Assembly (NCBI RefSeq): GCF_030440515.1
Contig: NZ_CP076543.1
Span: 3,410,001-3,474,000 of the forward strand
Direction of reading: 5' to 3'
Source of the DNA: Streptomyces xanthophaeus
GTDB lineage: Bacteria; Actinomycetota; Actinomycetes; Streptomycetales; Streptomycetaceae
Length of the DNA stretch: 64,000 bases
The first letter of the stretch is position 1. Each line of letters opens with the position of its first letter. The notes under the pieces are model-generated. The model was not told the DNA's origin. It searched no databases and worked only from the letters and a program-made list of their open reading frames with translations. Both the position numbers and the translations under genes were made by a program. Shown here piece by piece: positions 35,507-46,358 of the stretch.

Positions 35507-36358
35507 TTAACCGAGGGGGTCCGGAGCCGTGGTGACTCCGTACTCCGCCAGCTTCGCCTTTCCACAGTCCGGGCTGGTCAGGACGATGGGCCCGGCCTCC
35601 GTCAGCGCGATGGAGTGCTCCCAGTGCGAGGACCAGGTGCCGTCCGTCGTGATGACCGTCCAGTCGTCCGAAAGGACCTCCGTCTGGGCGGTGCCCAGGG
35701 AGACCATGGGCTCGATCGCCAGGCAGAGGCCCGGAACCAGCTTGATCCCCTTGCCCCGCTTGCGCGAGACGTAGTTCAGCAGGTGGGGGTCCATGTGCAT
35801 CTCGGACCCGATGCCGTGGCCGCCGTAGTCCTCGATGATCCCGAACTTGCCGAGGCTGTGCTCACCGGTGGAGGGACGGGGCTGGCGCTTGATGTACGTC
35901 TCGATCGCCTTGGAGATGTCCACGAGGCGGTTGCCGAGCTTCATGGCGGCGATGCCGGCCCACATGGACTCCTCGGTCACCCGGGACAGCTCCAGGAGCT
36001 CAGGGGCGTGCCCGGTGCCCACGAAGGCGGTGTACGCGGCGTCGCCGTGCCAGCCGTCCACGATCGCGCCCGCGTCGATCGAGATGATGTCGCCGTCCTT
36101 GAGGACGGTCTTGTCGTCCGGGATGCCGTGGACGACGACCTCGTTCACCGAGGTGCAGATGGTCGCGGGGAAGCCGCCGTAGCCGAGGAAGTTCGACTTG
36201 GCGCCGGCGTCCTCGATGACCTTGCGGGCCACCATGTCCAGATCCCGCGTCGTGGCGCCGGGTACGGCCGCCTCACGGGTCGCAGCGTGGATCGCCGCGA
36301 CGACCAGCCCTGCCTCGCGCATCTTCGCGATCTGCTCGGGGGTCTTGATCTGGACCAT
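35507..36358 (-). CDS. map: Methionine aminopeptidase, type I
   Basis: Removes the initiator Met from nascent proteins. 283 aa. Metal ligands are visible in ISIDAG, the AAYTAFVGTG region, GHGIG, and later Glu residues in CLAIEPMV. TSVNEVVVHGIPD carries the substrate-contacting His. 103 bp after adk. Confidence 0.97.
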   Translation of the reverse strand: MVQIKTPEQIAKMREAGLVVAAIHAATREAAVPGATTRDLDMVARKVIEDAGAKSNFLGYGGFPATICTSVNEVVVHGIPDDKTVLKDGDIISIDAGAIVDGWHGDAAYTAFVGTGHAPELLELSRVTEESMWAGIAAMKLGNRLVDISKAIETYIKRQPRPSTGEHSLGKFGIIEDYGGHGIGSEMHMDPHLLNYVSRKRGKGIKLVPGLCLAIEPMVSLGTAQTEVLSDDWTVITTDGTWSSHWEHSIALTEAGPIVLTSPDCGKAKLAEYGVTTAPDPLG

Positions 36359-36461
36359 GGGAAATGCCTTCCACCTTCGGATCTGCGTTGTTCAGGTCTT
36401 CTCAACAGTACGGCCGCGATGTCCTGGGGACACCGCGGCCGTACCTGCGCACAGAGGGTTA

Positions 36462-37109
36462 CTACTTCTTGAGGGCGTCCATCGCGCGCTTCGTGACGTC
36501 CGCGACCTCACCGAGGGCCGGGATGGTCACCAGCAGGCCCTGGGCCTTGTAGTAGTCGATGATCGGCTCGGTCTGCGTGTGGTAGACCTCCAGCCGGTTA
36601 CGGACCGTGGCCTCGGAGTCGTCGCCGCGCTGGTACAGCTCGCCGCCGCAGGTGTCACAGACACCCTCGGCCTTCGCCGGGGCGTACGTCACGTGGAAGA
36701 CGTGCGAGGAGTCGTTGCGGCAGATCCGCCGGCCGGCGATCCGCTTGACGACCTCGTCCTCCTCGACCTCCAGGTCGAGGACGGCGTCGAGCTTCATGCC
36801 CTCGGCCTGGAGCATCACGTCGAGCGCCTCGGCCTGCGAGACGTTGCGCGGGAATCCGTCGAGCAGGAAGCCGTTCACGGCGTCCGGCTGTTCCATACGG
36901 TCCTTCGCCATGCCGATGGTCACCTCGTCGGGAACCAGGTCGCCGGCGTCCATGTACGCCTTCGCCTGCTTGCCCAGGTCGGTGCCCTGGCTGATGTTGG
37001 CCCGGAACAGGTCGCCCGTGGAGATGTGCGGAATCGACAGGTTCTTGGCAAGGAACGCGGCCTGCGTTCCCTTGCCCGCACCGGGCGGTCCAACGAGGAC
37101 GATTCGCAT
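36462..37109 (-). CDS. adk: Adenylate kinase
   Basis: Interconverts ATP + AMP and 2 ADP. 215 aa, long (LID-bearing) form. P-loop [15 protein letters not shown], then [14 protein letters not shown]. In the LID the sequence is ICRND...EGVCDTC: the second CxxC pair is intact, but the first has Cys-x-x-Asp instead of CxxC, so zinc binding, if any, uses an altered set. The start overlaps the secY stop as TGATG. Confidence 0.97.
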   Translation of the reverse strand: MRIVLVGPPGAGKGTQAAFLAKNLSIPHISTGDLFRANISQGTDLGKQAKAYMDAGDLVPDEVTIGMAKDRMEQPDAVNGFLLDGFPRNVSQAEALDVMLQAEGMKLDAVLDLEVEEDEVVKRIAGRRICRNDSSHVFHVTYAPAKAEGVCDTCGGELYQRGDDSEATVRNRLEVYHTQTEPIIDYYKAQGLLVTIPALGEVADVTKRAMDALKK

Positions 37110-38422
37110 CAGCGGAGGAACCCTTCGTAATTACGCTGCTGGAGCTGGCTCTCGATCTGCTTCACGGTTTCCAGACCCACACCCACGATGATCAGGATGC
37201 TCGTCCCGCCGAACGGGAAGTTCTGGTTCGCTCCGAAGCCGGCCAACGCCATCGTCGGCACAAGAGCGATGAGACCCAGGTACAGCGACCCCGGCCAGGT
37301 GATCCGGTTGAGTACGTAGCTGAGGTACTCGGCGGTGGGCCGACCGGCGCGGATGCCCGGGATGAACCCACCATACTTCTTCATGTTGTCTGCAACTTCC
37401 TCGGGGTTGAACGAGATCGCCACGTAGAAGAACGCGAAGAAAACGATCAGGAGGAAGTAGGCCGCGATGTAGTACGGGTGGTCGCCCTTGACGAAGTGCT
37501 TCTGGATCCAGGTGGCCCAGCCTGCCTGGGACCCGCTGAACTGCACGACCAGCGCCGGGATGTAGAGCAGCGACGAGGCGAAGATGACGGGGATGATGCC
37601 CGCCTGGTTCACCTTGAGCGGGATGTAGGTCGAGGTACCGCCGTACGCACGGCGGCCGATCATGCGCTTCGCGTACTGGACCGGGATCCGGCGCTGCGCC
37701 TGCTCGACGAAGACCACGAGGCACACCATCGCGAGGCCGACCAGGATGACCACGCCGAACTCGACCCAGCCGTCCGCGATCTTGCCCTGGAGCTTGATCT
37801 GCCAGAGGGCGCCGATGAAGCCGGCGGCGATCGAGATGAACATGAGGATCGACATACCGTTGCCGATGCCGCGGTCGGTGATGAGCTCACCGAGCCACAT
37901 GACGACGCAGGTACCGGCGGTCATGGTGACGACCATGACGACCGTGGTGAAGATCGAGCGGTCGGGAACGATCTCGCTGGCGGCCTGGCAGCCCTTGAAC
38001 AGGGCACCGGTGCGGGCCGTGGCGACGAGGCCCGTGCCCTGCAGGATCGCGAGCGCGACCGTCAGATAGCGCGTGTACTGAGTGATCTTCGCCGTGCCGG
38101 ACTGTCCCTCTTTTTTGAGGGTCTCCAGCTTCGGGATGACCACGGTCAGCAGCTGCAGAATGATGCTCGCCGTGATGTAGGGCATGATGCCGAGCGCGAA
38201 GATCGTGATCTGCAGCAGCGCACCGCCGCTGAACATGTTGACCAGGCCGAACAGCCCATTGCTGCTGCCTGCCTGCTCCACACAGATCTGAACGTTCTTG
38301 TAGCTCACGCCGGGTACCGGGACGTGGGACCCGAGCCGGAACAGCACGATGATGCCGAGCGTGAAGAGCAGCTTCTTGCGCAGGTCGGGCGTCTTGAACG
38401 CCCGGGCGAACGCGGTGAGCAC
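37109..38422 (-). CDS. secY: Preprotein translocase channel SecY
   Basis: 437 aa with ten membrane segments; pore of the Sec system with SecE and SecG. GTG 38422 is preceded by AGGAGG. Recognisable cytoplasmic loops: [21 protein letters not shown] near residue 240 and the C-terminal [12 protein letters not shown]. secY-adk are coupled (1-bp overlap). A hairpin in the 187-bp gap from rplO suggests partly separate control. Confidence 0.98.
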   Translation of the reverse strand: MLTAFARAFKTPDLRKKLLFTLGIIVLFRLGSHVPVPGVSYKNVQICVEQAGSSNGLFGLVNMFSGGALLQITIFALGIMPYITASIILQLLTVVIPKLETLKKEGQSGTAKITQYTRYLTVALAILQGTGLVATARTGALFKGCQAASEIVPDRSIFTTVVMVVTMTAGTCVVMWLGELITDRGIGNGMSILMFISIAAGFIGALWQIKLQGKIADGWVEFGVVILVGLAMVCLVVFVEQAQRRIPVQYAKRMIGRRAYGGTSTYIPLKVNQAGIIPVIFASSLLYIPALVVQFSGSQAGWATWIQKHFVKGDHPYYIAAYFLLIVFFAFFYVAISFNPEEVADNMKKYGGFIPGIRAGRPTAEYLSYVLNRITWPGSLYLGLIALVPTMALAGFGANQNFPFGGTSILIIVGVGLETVKQIESQLQQRNYEGFLR

Positions 38423-38539
38423 GGTGCCTCCTGCGACCCCCGCGCTACTGCGTCAGAGGTGACGGTCTGAGGGATCGACGAATACGACAAAGCAAAGGTG
38501 CACGCCACCTTACCGGCGAGTGTGCCTTCCGTGGAACGA

Positions 38540-38579
38540 CCGACCGGGGATGCCCCATATGTGAGGCATCCCCGGTCGG
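38540..38579 (-). terminator. Hairpin between rplO and secY
   Basis: CCGACCGGGGATGCC / GGCATCCCCGGTCGG, perfect 15-bp stem, 10-nt loop, followed by TTCCACGG. 30 bp after rplO. Terminator or attenuator; a secY promoter would be expected in 38423-38535. Confidence 0.8.
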
Positions 38580-38609
38580 GTTTCGAGCTATTCAGCCACT
38601 GAAATCGTC

Positions 38610-39065
38610 TTAGACGAGCTCGGTGACGGTGCCGCCGGCAGCGGCAATCTTCTCCTTGGCGGAGGCGGAGACGGCGTCAACCGAAACCTGCAGCGCCACG
38701 GAGATCTCGCCCTGGCCCAGGACCTTGACGAGGCTGTTCTTGCGAACCGCGCCCTTGGCGACCAGGTCGGCCACCGTGACTTCTCCACCCTCGGGGTAGA
38801 GAGCGCCGAGCTTGTCCAGGTTGACAACCTGGAACTCGGTGCGGAACGGGTTCTTGAAGCCCTTGAGCTTCGGCAGGCGCATGTGGAGGGGCATCTGCCC
38901 ACCCTCGAAGCGCTGCGGGATCTGGTAGCGGGCCTTCTGGCCCTTCGTACCACGACCGGCCGTCTTACCCTTCGACGCCTCACCACGACCGACACGGGTC
39001 TTCGCGGTCTTGGCGCCGGGGGCGGGACGGAGGTTGTGGGCCTTCAGCGGGCTGTTCTCAGCCAT
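38610..39065 (-). CDS. rplO: 50S ribosomal protein L15 (uL15)
   Basis: 151 aa from ATG 39065 ([20 protein letters not shown]). [21 protein letters not shown] is the Gly-rich basic loop of the family; GQGEIS and [11 protein letters not shown] close it. One base separates it from rpmD. Last ribosomal gene of the spc block before a hairpin. Confidence 0.98.
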   Translation of the reverse strand: MAENSPLKAHNLRPAPGAKTAKTRVGRGEASKGKTAGRGTKGQKARYQIPQRFEGGQMPLHMRLPKLKGFKNPFRTEFQVVNLDKLGALYPEGGEVTVADLVAKGAVRKNSLVKVLGQGEISVALQVSVDAVSASAKEKIAAAGGTVTELV

Positions 39066-39066
39066 G

Positions 39067-39249
39067 TTAGTCAACCTCCTCAACCGTCACGAGGTGGCGG
39101 ACGGTGTGCACCATTCCGCGGAACTCGGGGCGGTCCTCCTTGACGACCACGTCGTTCAGGCGCTTGAGCCCGAGCGAACGCAGAGTGTCGCGGTGGTTCT
39201 GCTTGCTGCCGATGTACGACTTCGTCTGCGTGATCTTGAGGCGAGCCAT
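39067..39249 (-). CDS. rpmD: 50S ribosomal protein L30 (uL30)
   Basis: 60 aa: [20 protein letters not shown]... to TVEEVD. Its ATG overlaps the rpsE stop (TAATG). Confidence 0.98.
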   Translation of the reverse strand: MARLKITQTKSYIGSKQNHRDTLRSLGLKRLNDVVVKEDRPEFRGMVHTVRHLVTVEEVD

Positions 39250-39851
39250 TACGCACCCGCCCCAGCACGTGCACGAAGCAGAGCCGCGGGGGCGACGTCC
39301 TCGAGGGGCAGACCACGGCGAGCCGCGATCTCCTCGGGACGCTGCAGGCCCTGGAGGGCCGCCACGGTCGCGTGCACGATGTTGATCGCGTTGTCGGAGC
39401 CCAGGGACTTCGACAGGATGTCGTGAACGCCGGCGCACTCCAGAACGGCGCGCACCGGGCCACCGGCGATAACACCGGTACCGGGGGAAGCAGGCTTCAG
39501 CAGGACGACGCCCGCAGCCTTCTCGCCCTGGATCGGGTGAGGGATGGTGCCCTGGATGCGCGGAACCTTGAAGAAGTTCTTCTTGGCTTCCTCGACACCC
39601 TTGGCGATGGCCGCGGGAACTTCCTTGGCCTTGCCGTAACCGACACCTACAGTGCCGTCACCGTCGCCCACCACGACCAGCGCGGTGAAGCTGAAGCGGC
39701 GACCACCCTTGACAACCTTGGCGACGCGGTTGATCGCGACAACGCGCTCAACGTAAGCGGTCTTCTCGGCGGCAGGGCCACCGTCGCGACCCTTCCGGTC
39801 CCGCCGCTCGCCGCCACCGGCACCGCTTCCGCGGCGCTGGGGTCCAGCCAT
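39249..39851 (-). CDS. rpsE: 30S ribosomal protein S5 (uS5)
   Basis: 200 aa. An N-terminal Gly/Arg-rich extension ([20 protein letters not shown]) precedes the core [20 protein letters not shown] and [14 protein letters not shown]; the domain near residues 110-150 has [18 protein letters not shown]. Sits at the decoding-site entry tunnel. Coupled to rpmD. Confidence 0.98.
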   Translation of the reverse strand: MAGPQRRGSGAGGGERRDRKGRDGGPAAEKTAYVERVVAINRVAKVVKGGRRFSFTALVVVGDGDGTVGVGYGKAKEVPAAIAKGVEEAKKNFFKVPRIQGTIPHPIQGEKAAGVVLLKPASPGTGVIAGGPVRAVLECAGVHDILSKSLGSDNAINIVHATVAALQGLQRPEEIAARRGLPLEDVAPAALLRARAGAGA

Positions 39852-39896
39852 TGGATTACCTCTCTCTGTTACGTCCGTGAGTCCCGGAACCGGGGC

Positions 39897-40280
39897 TTAG
39901 AACTTCAGCCCGGCTTCGCGGGCGGCGTCAGCCAGAGCGGCAATGCGCCCGGCGTATCGGTTGCCACCGCGGTCGAACACGACGGTCTCGACACCCGCAG
40001 CCTTGGCACGCTCGGCGACGAGCGCGCCGACAGCCTGGGCCTGCGAGCTCTTGTCGCCTTCGCCACCACGGATCGAAGCGTCCAGGGTCGACGCCGACGC
40101 CAGGGTGTGACCCTGGAGGTCGTCGATGACCTGAGCAACGATGTTGCGGTTCGAACGCGTCACGACGAGGCGCGGACGCTCCGCCGTACCCGAGACGTTC
40201 TTGCGGATGCGGATGTGGCGGCGAGCCTTGGCAGCGCGCTTGTACGCGTCGCCCTTGGCGATCTTCACACCGTATGCCAT
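39897..40280 (-). CDS. rplR: 50S ribosomal protein L18 (uL18)
   Basis: 127 aa, 5S rRNA-binding. [21 protein letters not shown] at the start and ending [13 protein letters not shown]. Starts 2 bp after the rplF stop. Confidence 0.98.
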   Translation of the reverse strand: MAYGVKIAKGDAYKRAAKARRHIRIRKNVSGTAERPRLVVTRSNRNIVAQVIDDLQGHTLASASTLDASIRGGEGDKSSQAQAVGALVAERAKAAGVETVVFDRGGNRYAGRIAALADAAREAGLKF

Positions 40281-40282
40281 GG

Positions 40283-40822
40283 CTACTTACCAGCCTTTCC
40301 GACCTTGCGGCGGATGACTTCGCCGGCGTACTTGACACCCTTGGCCTTGTACGGGTCGGGCTTCCGCAGCTTGCGGATGTTGGCGGCGACCTCGCCGACC
40401 TTCTGCTTGTCGATGCCCTCGACCGTGAACTTGGTCGGCGACTCAACCTTGAAGGAGATGCCCTCGGGCGCCTCCACCAGGATCGGGTGGCTGTAACCCA
40501 GCTGGAACTCCAGGTTGGAGCCCTTCGCCAGGACACGGTAACCGACACCGCTGATCTCGAGAGCCTTGACGTATCCCGTGGTCACACCGGTGATCATGTT
40601 CGCCACCAGCGTGCGGGACAGGCCGTGCAGGGCCTTGTTCTGACGCTCGTCGTTCGGACGGGTGACGTTCAGAACGCCGTCCTCGCCCTTCACGACGGCG
40701 ATGGGAGCCTTAACGGTGTGGGAGAGGGAACCCTTGGGGCCCTTCACCGCGACCGTGCTGCCATCGATGGTGACGTCCACACCGGCGGGAACCTGGATGG
40801 GGAGCTTGCCGATTCGCGACAT
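40283..40822 (-). CDS. rplF: 50S ribosomal protein L6 (uL6)
   Basis: 179 aa, two similar domains. [20 protein letters not shown] at the start, and the C-terminal [21 protein letters not shown] signature. 20 bp after rpsH. Confidence 0.99.
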   Translation of the reverse strand: MSRIGKLPIQVPAGVDVTIDGSTVAVKGPKGSLSHTVKAPIAVVKGEDGVLNVTRPNDERQNKALHGLSRTLVANMITGVTTGYVKALEISGVGYRVLAKGSNLEFQLGYSHPILVEAPEGISFKVESPTKFTVEGIDKQKVGEVAANIRKLRKPDPYKAKGVKYAGEVIRRKVGKAGK

Positions 40823-40842
40823 TGCTTTTCCTCCGTTCCCGA

Positions 40843-41241
40843 CTACCAGACGTAGGCGAGGACTTCCCCACCTACGCCCTTCTTGCCTGCCTGCTGGCCG
40901 GTGAGCAGACCGTGCGACGTGGAGATGATCGCCACGCCCAGGCCGCCGAGCACCTTCGGCAGGTTGGTGGACTTCGCGTACACGCGCAGACCGGGCTTCG
41001 AGATCCGCTTGATGCCCGCGATGGAGCGCTCACGGTTCGGCCCGAACTTCAGCTCGAGGACGAGGTTCTTGCCGACCTCGGCGTCCTCGACCTTCCAGCC
41101 GGTGATGAAACCCTCCTGCTTGAGGATCTCTGCGATGTGCGACTTGATCTTGCTGTGCGGCATCACGACGGTGTCGTGGTACGCCGAGTTAGCGTTACGC
41201 AGACGGGTCAGCATGTCTGCGATCGGGTCAGTCATGGTCAT
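40843..41241 (-). CDS. rpsH: 30S ribosomal protein S8 (uS8)
   Basis: 132 aa from ATG 41241 ([18 protein letters not shown]); a second ATG two codons later is also usable. Ends with [26 protein letters not shown], the family C-terminus. Core 16S binder. Separated from rpsN by 222 bp without a gene. Confidence 0.98.
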   Translation of the reverse strand: MTMTDPIADMLTRLRNANSAYHDTVVMPHSKIKSHIAEILKQEGFITGWKVEDAEVGKNLVLELKFGPNRERSIAGIKRISKPGLRVYAKSTNLPKVLGGLGVAIISTSHGLLTGQQAGKKGVGGEVLAYVW

Positions 41242-41463
41242 GAAGTGGCCTTCGGCCTCTCTCGCCGGGGTTTCCTGTATGCGCCATCCCTCTCCCCACT
41301 CAGTGGCGGGACGGGTGCGGTGCGGGGACCTACGGCGTAGTAAGTCGATAGGGCGGTGGACGCCCAACCCCACAAGCCTACGGCATGCGGTGCTGGGCAC
41401 CCACCGACCAGATGCTTACCGAGAGTCTCTGGTACTTCCCAAGTCCTTACGGACGGAAGGGAA

Positions 41464-41649
41464 TTACCAGGAGCTCTTGGTCACGCCCGGCAGCTCGCCA
41501 CGGTGAGCCATCTCACGAAGGCACACGCGGCACAGGCCGAACTTGCGGTACACGGAGTGGGGGCGACCGCAGCGCTGGCAGCGGGTGTACGCACGCACAC
41601 CGAACTTGGGCTTACGGGCAGCCTTCGCGATGAGAGCCTTCTTCGCCAT
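41464..41649 (-). CDS. rpsN: 30S ribosomal protein S14 (uS14), zinc-binding form
   Basis: 61 aa, short type Z form with RCQRC and LCRVC as the zinc-binding Cys pairs. Like rpmJ, this is the C+ version that can be replaced by a zinc-free paralogue under zinc limitation. 5 bp after rplE. Confidence 0.98.
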   Translation of the reverse strand: MAKKALIAKAARKPKFGVRAYTRCQRCGRPHSVYRKFGLCRVCLREMAHRGELPGVTKSSW

Positions 41650-41654
41650 CTCGC

Positions 41655-42206
41655 TTACGCCTCCTTGAAGGGGAAGCCGAGGTGACGAAGGAGGGCACGG
41701 CCCTCGTCGTCGTTGGTCGCCGTGGTGACCACGGTGATGTCCATACCCCGGGTACGGTCGATCTTGTCCTGGTCGATCTCGTGGAACATGACCTGCTCCG
41801 TGAGACCGAAGGTGTAGTTACCACGGCCGTCGAACTGCTTCGGCGACAGACCACGGAAGTCACGGATACGCGGCAGCGCGAGCGACAGCGTACGGTCCAG
41901 GAACTCCCACATGCGGTCACCACGGAGGGTGACGTGGCAGCCGATCGGCTGACCCTCGCGCAGCTTGAACTGCGCGATGGACTTGCGGGCCTTCGTGACG
42001 GCCGGCTTCTGACCGGTGATCGTCGTCAGGTCCTTGATGGCGCCGTCGATCAGCTTGGAGTCGCGGGCGGCGTCGCCCACACCCATGTTGACCACGATCT
42101 TCACGAGGCCGGGGATCTGCATGACGTTCTCGTAGGAGAACTCCTCACGCAGCTTGCCGGTGATGTCCTCGCGGTACTTCGTCTTGAGACGCGGAGTGGT
42201 AGCCAT
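41655..42206 (-). CDS. rplE: 50S ribosomal protein L5 (uL5)
   Basis: 183 aa. [18 protein letters not shown] near residue 30 and [20 protein letters not shown] identify it. Binds 5S rRNA and contacts P-site tRNA. Start overlaps the rplX stop by one base (TGATG). Confidence 0.99.
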   Translation of the reverse strand: MATTPRLKTKYREDITGKLREEFSYENVMQIPGLVKIVVNMGVGDAARDSKLIDGAIKDLTTITGQKPAVTKARKSIAQFKLREGQPIGCHVTLRGDRMWEFLDRTLSLALPRIRDFRGLSPKQFDGRGNYTFGLTEQVMFHEIDQDKIDRTRGMDITVVTTATNDDEGRALLRHLGFPFKEA

Positions 42207-42517
42207 CAGATGTCCTCACCCGTCCGCTTGGCAACGCGGATCTTGTTGCCCTCGTCGTCGAAGCGGTAGCCGACGCGGGTGACGACCTTCTTGCCGTCCT
42301 TCTCCACAACCAGCTGAACGTTGCTGACGTGGACCGGGGCCTCGGTGATCACAATGCCACCGGCCTGGTTCTGCGCAGCCTTGGTGTGCTTCTTGACCCG
42401 GTTGACACCCTCGACGAGGACGCGGTTGTCGGCGGGGAAGGCGACGATGACCTTGCCCTGCTTGCCCTTGTCCTTACCGGTGATGACCTGAACCAGGTCG
42501 CCCTTCTTGATCTTCAT
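42206..42517 (-). CDS. rplX: 50S ribosomal protein L24 (uL24)
   Basis: 103 aa. KOW motif [22 protein letters not shown] at the start; starts 50S assembly. 2 bp after rplN. Confidence 0.98.
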   Translation of the reverse strand: MKIKKGDLVQVITGKDKGKQGKVIVAFPADNRVLVEGVNRVKKHTKAAQNQAGGIVITEAPVHVSNVQLVVEKDGKKVVTRVGYRFDDEGNKIRVAKRTGEDI

Positions 42518-42519
42518 GC

Positions 42520-42888
42520 TTACAGCACCTCCGGCGCGAGCGAGATGATCTTCATGAACTTCTTCTCGCGCAGCTCACGGCCCACCGGGCCGAAGATACG
42601 GGTGCCGCGAGGGTCGCCGTCGTTCTTCAGAATGACGGCGGCGTTCTCGTCGAAGCGGATGTACGAGCCGTCCTGGCGGCGACGCTCCTTGACGGTGCGA
42701 ACGATGACCGCCTTGACGACGTCACCCTTCTTCACGTTGCCACCGGGGATCGCGTCCTTGACGGTGGCGACGATGACGTCACCGATGCCCGCGTAGCGGC
42801 GACCGGAACCACCGAGAACACGGATGCAAAGGATTTCCTTTGCACCAGTGTTGTCGGCGATACGCAGTCGCGACTCCTGCTGGATCAC
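42520..42888 (-). CDS. rplN: 50S ribosomal protein L14 (uL14)
   Basis: 122 aa, standard, [20 protein letters not shown] to the C-terminal [16 protein letters not shown]. 137 bp downstream of rpsQ, with a hairpin in that gap. Confidence 0.99.
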   Translation of the reverse strand: MIQQESRLRIADNTGAKEILCIRVLGGSGRRYAGIGDVIVATVKDAIPGGNVKKGDVVKAVIVRTVKERRRQDGSYIRFDENAAVILKNDGDPRGTRIFGPVGRELREKKFMKIISLAPEVL

Positions 42889-42970
42889 GTGTATCTCCTG
42901 TTTGTCTGCCGGTTCCCGGCGGGGGCTTCACTCCGGAGAGCGTCGCCCCCACCGAGCCTGGCGGAACGAA

Positions 42971-42990
42971 TCTGAGGGAGACCCCTCAGA
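42971..42990 (-). terminator. Small hairpin between rpsQ and rplN
   Basis: TCTGAGGG-agac-CCCTCAGA, perfect 8-bp stem with 4-nt loop. Weak; may be an attenuator or mRNA processing site in the S10-spc transcript. Confidence 0.45.
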
Positions 42991-43025
42991 CTGTGTCTGT
43001 TTGGAATTCGCTTGCGCGAATTGCC

Positions 43026-43307
43026 TTACTTGGCCTTCTCGAGGATCTCGACGATGCGCCAGCGCTTGCTCGCCGACAGCGGACGCGTCTCCATGATGAG
43101 GACGCGGTCGCCGACGCCGGCAGCGTTCTGCTCGTCGTGCGCCTTGAGCTTGTTCGTACGGCGGATGACCTTGCCGTACAGGGCGTGCTTGACGCGGTCC
43201 TCGACGGCGACGACGACGGTCTTGTCCATCTTGTCGCTGACGACCAGACCCTCACGGGTCTTGCGGAAGCCGCGCTCGGTCTTCTCAGTCACGTTGTTCT
43301 CGCTCAT
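43026..43307 (-). CDS. rpsQ: 30S ribosomal protein S17 (uS17)
   Basis: 93 aa. [20 protein letters not shown] and [20 protein letters not shown] are family signatures. Start overlaps the rpmC stop by one base (TGATG). It precedes a 137-bp gap in the otherwise tight S10-spc run. Confidence 0.98.
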   Translation of the reverse strand: MSENNVTEKTERGFRKTREGLVVSDKMDKTVVVAVEDRVKHALYGKVIRRTNKLKAHDEQNAAGVGDRVLIMETRPLSASKRWRIVEILEKAK

Positions 43308-43531
43308 CAGGCGCTCTCCACCGTCTCGATACCGAGCTCACGCTCGTGCATCAGGGTGTAGATGCGAGCGATGTCCTTACGGACGGACTTGAGCCGGCCG
43401 TTGTTCTCCAGCTGACCCGTGGCCGCCTGGAAGCGGAGCTTGAACAGCTCCTCCTTGGCCTCGCGCAGCTTGCCAACGAGCTCCTCGTTGCCGAGCTCAC
43501 GCAGCTCGGACGCCTTGGTTCCCGTCGCCAT
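43307..43531 (-). CDS. rpmC: 50S ribosomal protein L29 (uL29)
   Basis: 74 aa from ATG 43531. [20 protein letters not shown] and the [19 protein letters not shown] helix. At the tunnel exit. Coupled to rplP and rpsQ by one-base overlaps. Confidence 0.98.
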   Translation of the reverse strand: MATGTKASELRELGNEELVGKLREAKEELFKLRFQAATGQLENNGRLKSVRKDIARIYTLMHERELGIETVESA

Positions 43532-43950
43532 CACGACTCACCTGCCTCGCGCCGAACAATCCGGCACTTCATCGGAAGCTTGTGAGCAGCGCGGGTGAGC
43601 GCCTCACGAGCAATCTTCTCGTTCGGGTAGGACAGCTCGAACATGACCCGACCCGGGTGCACGTTGGCGATCCACCACTCGGGAGAACCCTTACCGGAAC
43701 CCATGCGGGTTTCGGCCGGCTTCTTCGTCAGCGGGCGGTCCGGGTAGATGTTGATCCAGACCTTGCCGCCACGCTTGATGTGGCGGGTCATCGCAATACG
43801 AGCCGCCTCGATCTGGCGGTTCGTCACGTAAGCCGGGGTCAGCGCCTGGATGCCGTACTCGCCGAACGTGACCTCAGTACCGCCCTTGGCCATACCGCTG
43901 CGCTTCGGGTGGTGCTGCTTGCGGTGCTTGACCCTACGAGGGATCAGCAT
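43531..43950 (-). CDS. rplP: 50S ribosomal protein L16 (uL16)
   Basis: 139 aa. [19 protein letters not shown] start and [20 protein letters not shown]. Contacts the peptidyl-transferase centre and A-site tRNA. 5 bp after rpsC. Confidence 0.99.
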   Translation of the reverse strand: MLIPRRVKHRKQHHPKRSGMAKGGTEVTFGEYGIQALTPAYVTNRQIEAARIAMTRHIKRGGKVWINIYPDRPLTKKPAETRMGSGKGSPEWWIANVHPGRVMFELSYPNEKIAREALTRAAHKLPMKCRIVRREAGES

Positions 43951-43955
43951 GTCGG

Positions 43956-44798
43956 TCAGGCCTCCGTTCCGGTGCTCTCGGCCGGAGCGGCGGCGGGAGC
44001 GTCGGCCTTGGGGGCCTCGGCACCAGCAGCCTGCTGCGGCTTGCGGCCACCACGGCCGCCGCGCTCGCCACCACGGCCACCACGGCCGGCGGGACGGTCG
44101 CCAGCGCCCTGCGCGCCACGGGCCGGGCGGTTACCCGCACGGGCCGCAGCGTTCTCGGCGCGAACCTCGGCGATGTTCTTGACGTCGCCCTTGTAGATCC
44201 AGACCTTCACACCGATACGGCCGAAGGTGGTCTTGGCCTCGAAGAAGCCGTAGTCCACGTTCGCGCGGAGGGTGTGCAGCGGCACACGGCCTTCGCGGTA
44301 GAACTCGGAGCGGGACATCTCGGCGCCGCCGAGACGGCCGCCACACTGGATCTTGATGCCCTTGGCGCCGGCCTTCATCGTGCCCTGCATGCTCTTACGC
44401 ATGGCGCGACGGAAGGAGACGCGGGAGGAGAGCTGCTCGGCAACGGCCTGAGCAACCAGCTGAGCGTCGAGCTCGGGGTTCTTGACCTCGAGGATGTTCA
44501 GCTGGACCTGCTTGCCCGTGAGCTTCTCGAGGTCACCGCGGATGCGGTCGGCCTCGGCGCCACGGCGGCCGATGACGATGCCCGGACGAGCGGTGTGGAT
44601 GTCCACACGCACGCGGTCACGGGTGCGCTCGATCTCAACCTTCGAGATGCCGGCGCGCTCCATGCCGGACGTCATCATCCGACGGATGGCGACGTCTTCC
44701 TTGACGTAGTCCTTGTACAGCTTGTCGGCGTACCAACGCGACTTGAAGTCGGTGGTGATGCCGAGCCGGAACCCGTGCGGGTTTACCTTCTGGCCCAT
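43956..44798 (-). CDS. rpsC: 30S ribosomal protein S3 (uS3) with RG-rich tail
   Basis: 280 aa. KH domain with [16 protein letters not shown] near residue 75 and the C-domain [20 protein letters not shown]. After about residue 215 comes a long Arg/Gly- and Ala/Pro-rich tail ([14 protein letters not shown]) ending PAESTGTEA, longer than in many bacteria but common in actinobacteria. Coupled to rplV by TAATG. Confidence 0.98.
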   Translation of the reverse strand: MGQKVNPHGFRLGITTDFKSRWYADKLYKDYVKEDVAIRRMMTSGMERAGISKVEIERTRDRVRVDIHTARPGIVIGRRGAEADRIRGDLEKLTGKQVQLNILEVKNPELDAQLVAQAVAEQLSSRVSFRRAMRKSMQGTMKAGAKGIKIQCGGRLGGAEMSRSEFYREGRVPLHTLRANVDYGFFEAKTTFGRIGVKVWIYKGDVKNIAEVRAENAAARAGNRPARGAQGAGDRPAGRGGRGGERGGRGGRKPQQAAGAEAPKADAPAAAPAESTGTEA

Positions 44799-45145
44799 TA
44801 CCGGGAACCTTCCTTGCTGCTGACGACCACGGTGATGTGGCTGGTCCGCTTGCGGATCCGGTAGGCACGGCCCTGCGCACGCGGACGGAACCGCTTCAGG
44901 GTCGGGCCCTCGTCCACGTACGCCTCGCTGATGACCAGCGTGGAGGCGTCCGGGTGGTTGTAGTTGTGTGCGGCGTTGGCGATGGCGCTGTCAAGCACCT
45001 TGCCAACCGGCACGCTCGCGGCCTGCGGGGCGAAACGCAGGACCGCCTGAGCCTCCGTGGCATCCATGCCACGGATAAGGTCCACCACTCGGCGGGCCTT
45101 CATGGGCGTGACGCGGATGTACCGCGCCTGGGCCCTGGCTTCCAT
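44798..45145 (-). CDS. rplV: 50S ribosomal protein L22 (uL22)
   Basis: 115 aa from ATG 45145, preceded by GAAGGGACA; in-frame ATGs up to 45181 have weaker sites. Contains [20 protein letters not shown] and the tunnel-lining beta hairpin [20 protein letters not shown]. The hairpin tip forms part of the macrolide-sensitive exit tunnel. Confidence 0.97.
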   Translation of the reverse strand: MEARAQARYIRVTPMKARRVVDLIRGMDATEAQAVLRFAPQAASVPVGKVLDSAIANAAHNYNHPDASTLVISEAYVDEGPTLKRFRPRAQGRAYRIRKRTSHITVVVSSKEGSR

Positions 45146-45188
45146 GGTTGTCCCTTCGGTGTAAGTCATAGTCATAACCACCCCGCCT

Positions 45189-45470
45189 TTAGCGGCGCTT
45201 CGACTTCCGGTCGTCCTTGACGTGGCCGCGGAAGGTGCGAGTCGGCGAGAACTCGCCGAGCTTGTGGCCGACCATCGACTCGGTGACGAACACCGGGACG
45301 TGGGTCTTGCCGTTGTGCACCGCGATGGTGTGACCCAGCATGCTGGGGATGATCATCGAGCGACGGGACCAGGTCTTGATGACGTTCTTGGTGCCGGCTT
45401 CGTTCTGGACGTCCACCTTCTTTACGAGGTGGTCGTCGACGAAGGGCCCCTTCTTGAGACTGCGCGGCAT
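45189..45470 (-). CDS. rpsS: 30S ribosomal protein S19 (uS19)
   Basis: 93 aa. [15 protein letters not shown] start and [26 protein letters not shown] core (here [13 protein letters not shown]). 12 bp after rplB. Bridges the 30S head to tRNA together with S13. Confidence 0.99.
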   Translation of the reverse strand: MPRSLKKGPFVDDHLVKKVDVQNEAGTKNVIKTWSRRSMIIPSMLGHTIAVHNGKTHVPVFVTESMVGHKLGEFSPTRTFRGHVKDDRKSKRR

Positions 45471-45482
45471 CTAAACCCGCTC

Positions 45483-46319
45483 CTAGCGCTTCTTGTTCGT
45501 CTTGCGGCGGCGGACGATGTACTTGCTCGAAGCCTTCTTCGGCGAGCGAGTACGACCCTCCTTCTGACCCCACGGGGAGACCGGGTGGCGACCACCACTG
45601 GTCTTGCCCTCACCACCACCGTGCGGGTGGTCAACCGGGTTCATCGCGACACCGCGGACGGACGGGCGAACGCCCTTCCAGCGCATGCGGCCGGCCTTGC
45701 CCCAGTTGATGTTCGACTGCTCGGCGTTGCCGACCTCGCCGACCGTGGCGCGGCAGCGCGCGTCGACGAGACGGATCTCACCGGACGGCATACGAAGGTG
45801 GGCCATGGTGCCCTCCTTCGCCAGCAGCTGCACGGAGGCACCAGCGGAGCGCGCGAACTTGGCGCCGCCACCGGGACGGAGCTCGATCGCGTGGATCGTG
45901 GTACCGACCGGGATGTTGCGGAGGGCCAGGTTGTTACCGGGCTTGATGTCGGCCGTGGGGCCGTTCTCAATCCGGTCGCCCTGCTTCAGAGCCTTCGGCG
46001 CGATGATGTAGCGCTTCTCGCCGTCCGCGTAGTGCAGGAGCGCGATGCGCGCGGTGCGGTTGGGGTCGTACTCGATGTGCGCGACCTTGGCCGGCACGCC
46101 GTCCTTGTCGTGACGACGGAAGTCGATCACGCGGTAGGCGCGCTTGTGTCCACCACCCTGGTGGCGAACGGTGATCCGACCGGTGTTGTTACGGCCGCCC
46201 TTGCTGTGCAGGGGGCGAACCAGCGACTTCTCCGGCGTGGACCGCGTGATCTCGACAAAGTCGGCGACGCTGGAGCCACGACGGCCCGGGGTCGTCGGCT
46301 TGTACTTGCGGATACCCAT
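45483..46319 (-). CDS. rplB: 50S ribosomal protein L2 (uL2)
   Basis: 278 aa. [17 protein letters not shown] start, [25 protein letters not shown] motif (here [15 protein letters not shown]) with the conserved His near residue 230, and the C-terminal KTNKKR. Needed for subunit joining and peptidyl transfer. Confidence 0.99.
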   Translation of the reverse strand: MGIRKYKPTTPGRRGSSVADFVEITRSTPEKSLVRPLHSKGGRNNTGRITVRHQGGGHKRAYRVIDFRRHDKDGVPAKVAHIEYDPNRTARIALLHYADGEKRYIIAPKALKQGDRIENGPTADIKPGNNLALRNIPVGTTIHAIELRPGGGAKFARSAGASVQLLAKEGTMAHLRMPSGEIRLVDARCRATVGEVGNAEQSNINWGKAGRMRWKGVRPSVRGVAMNPVDHPHGGGEGKTSGGRHPVSPWGQKEGRTRSPKKASSKYIVRRRKTNKKR

Positions 46320-46358
46320 TTCTCAGTCCTCGTCCGATTCCGGACGACTAGACCTCCG

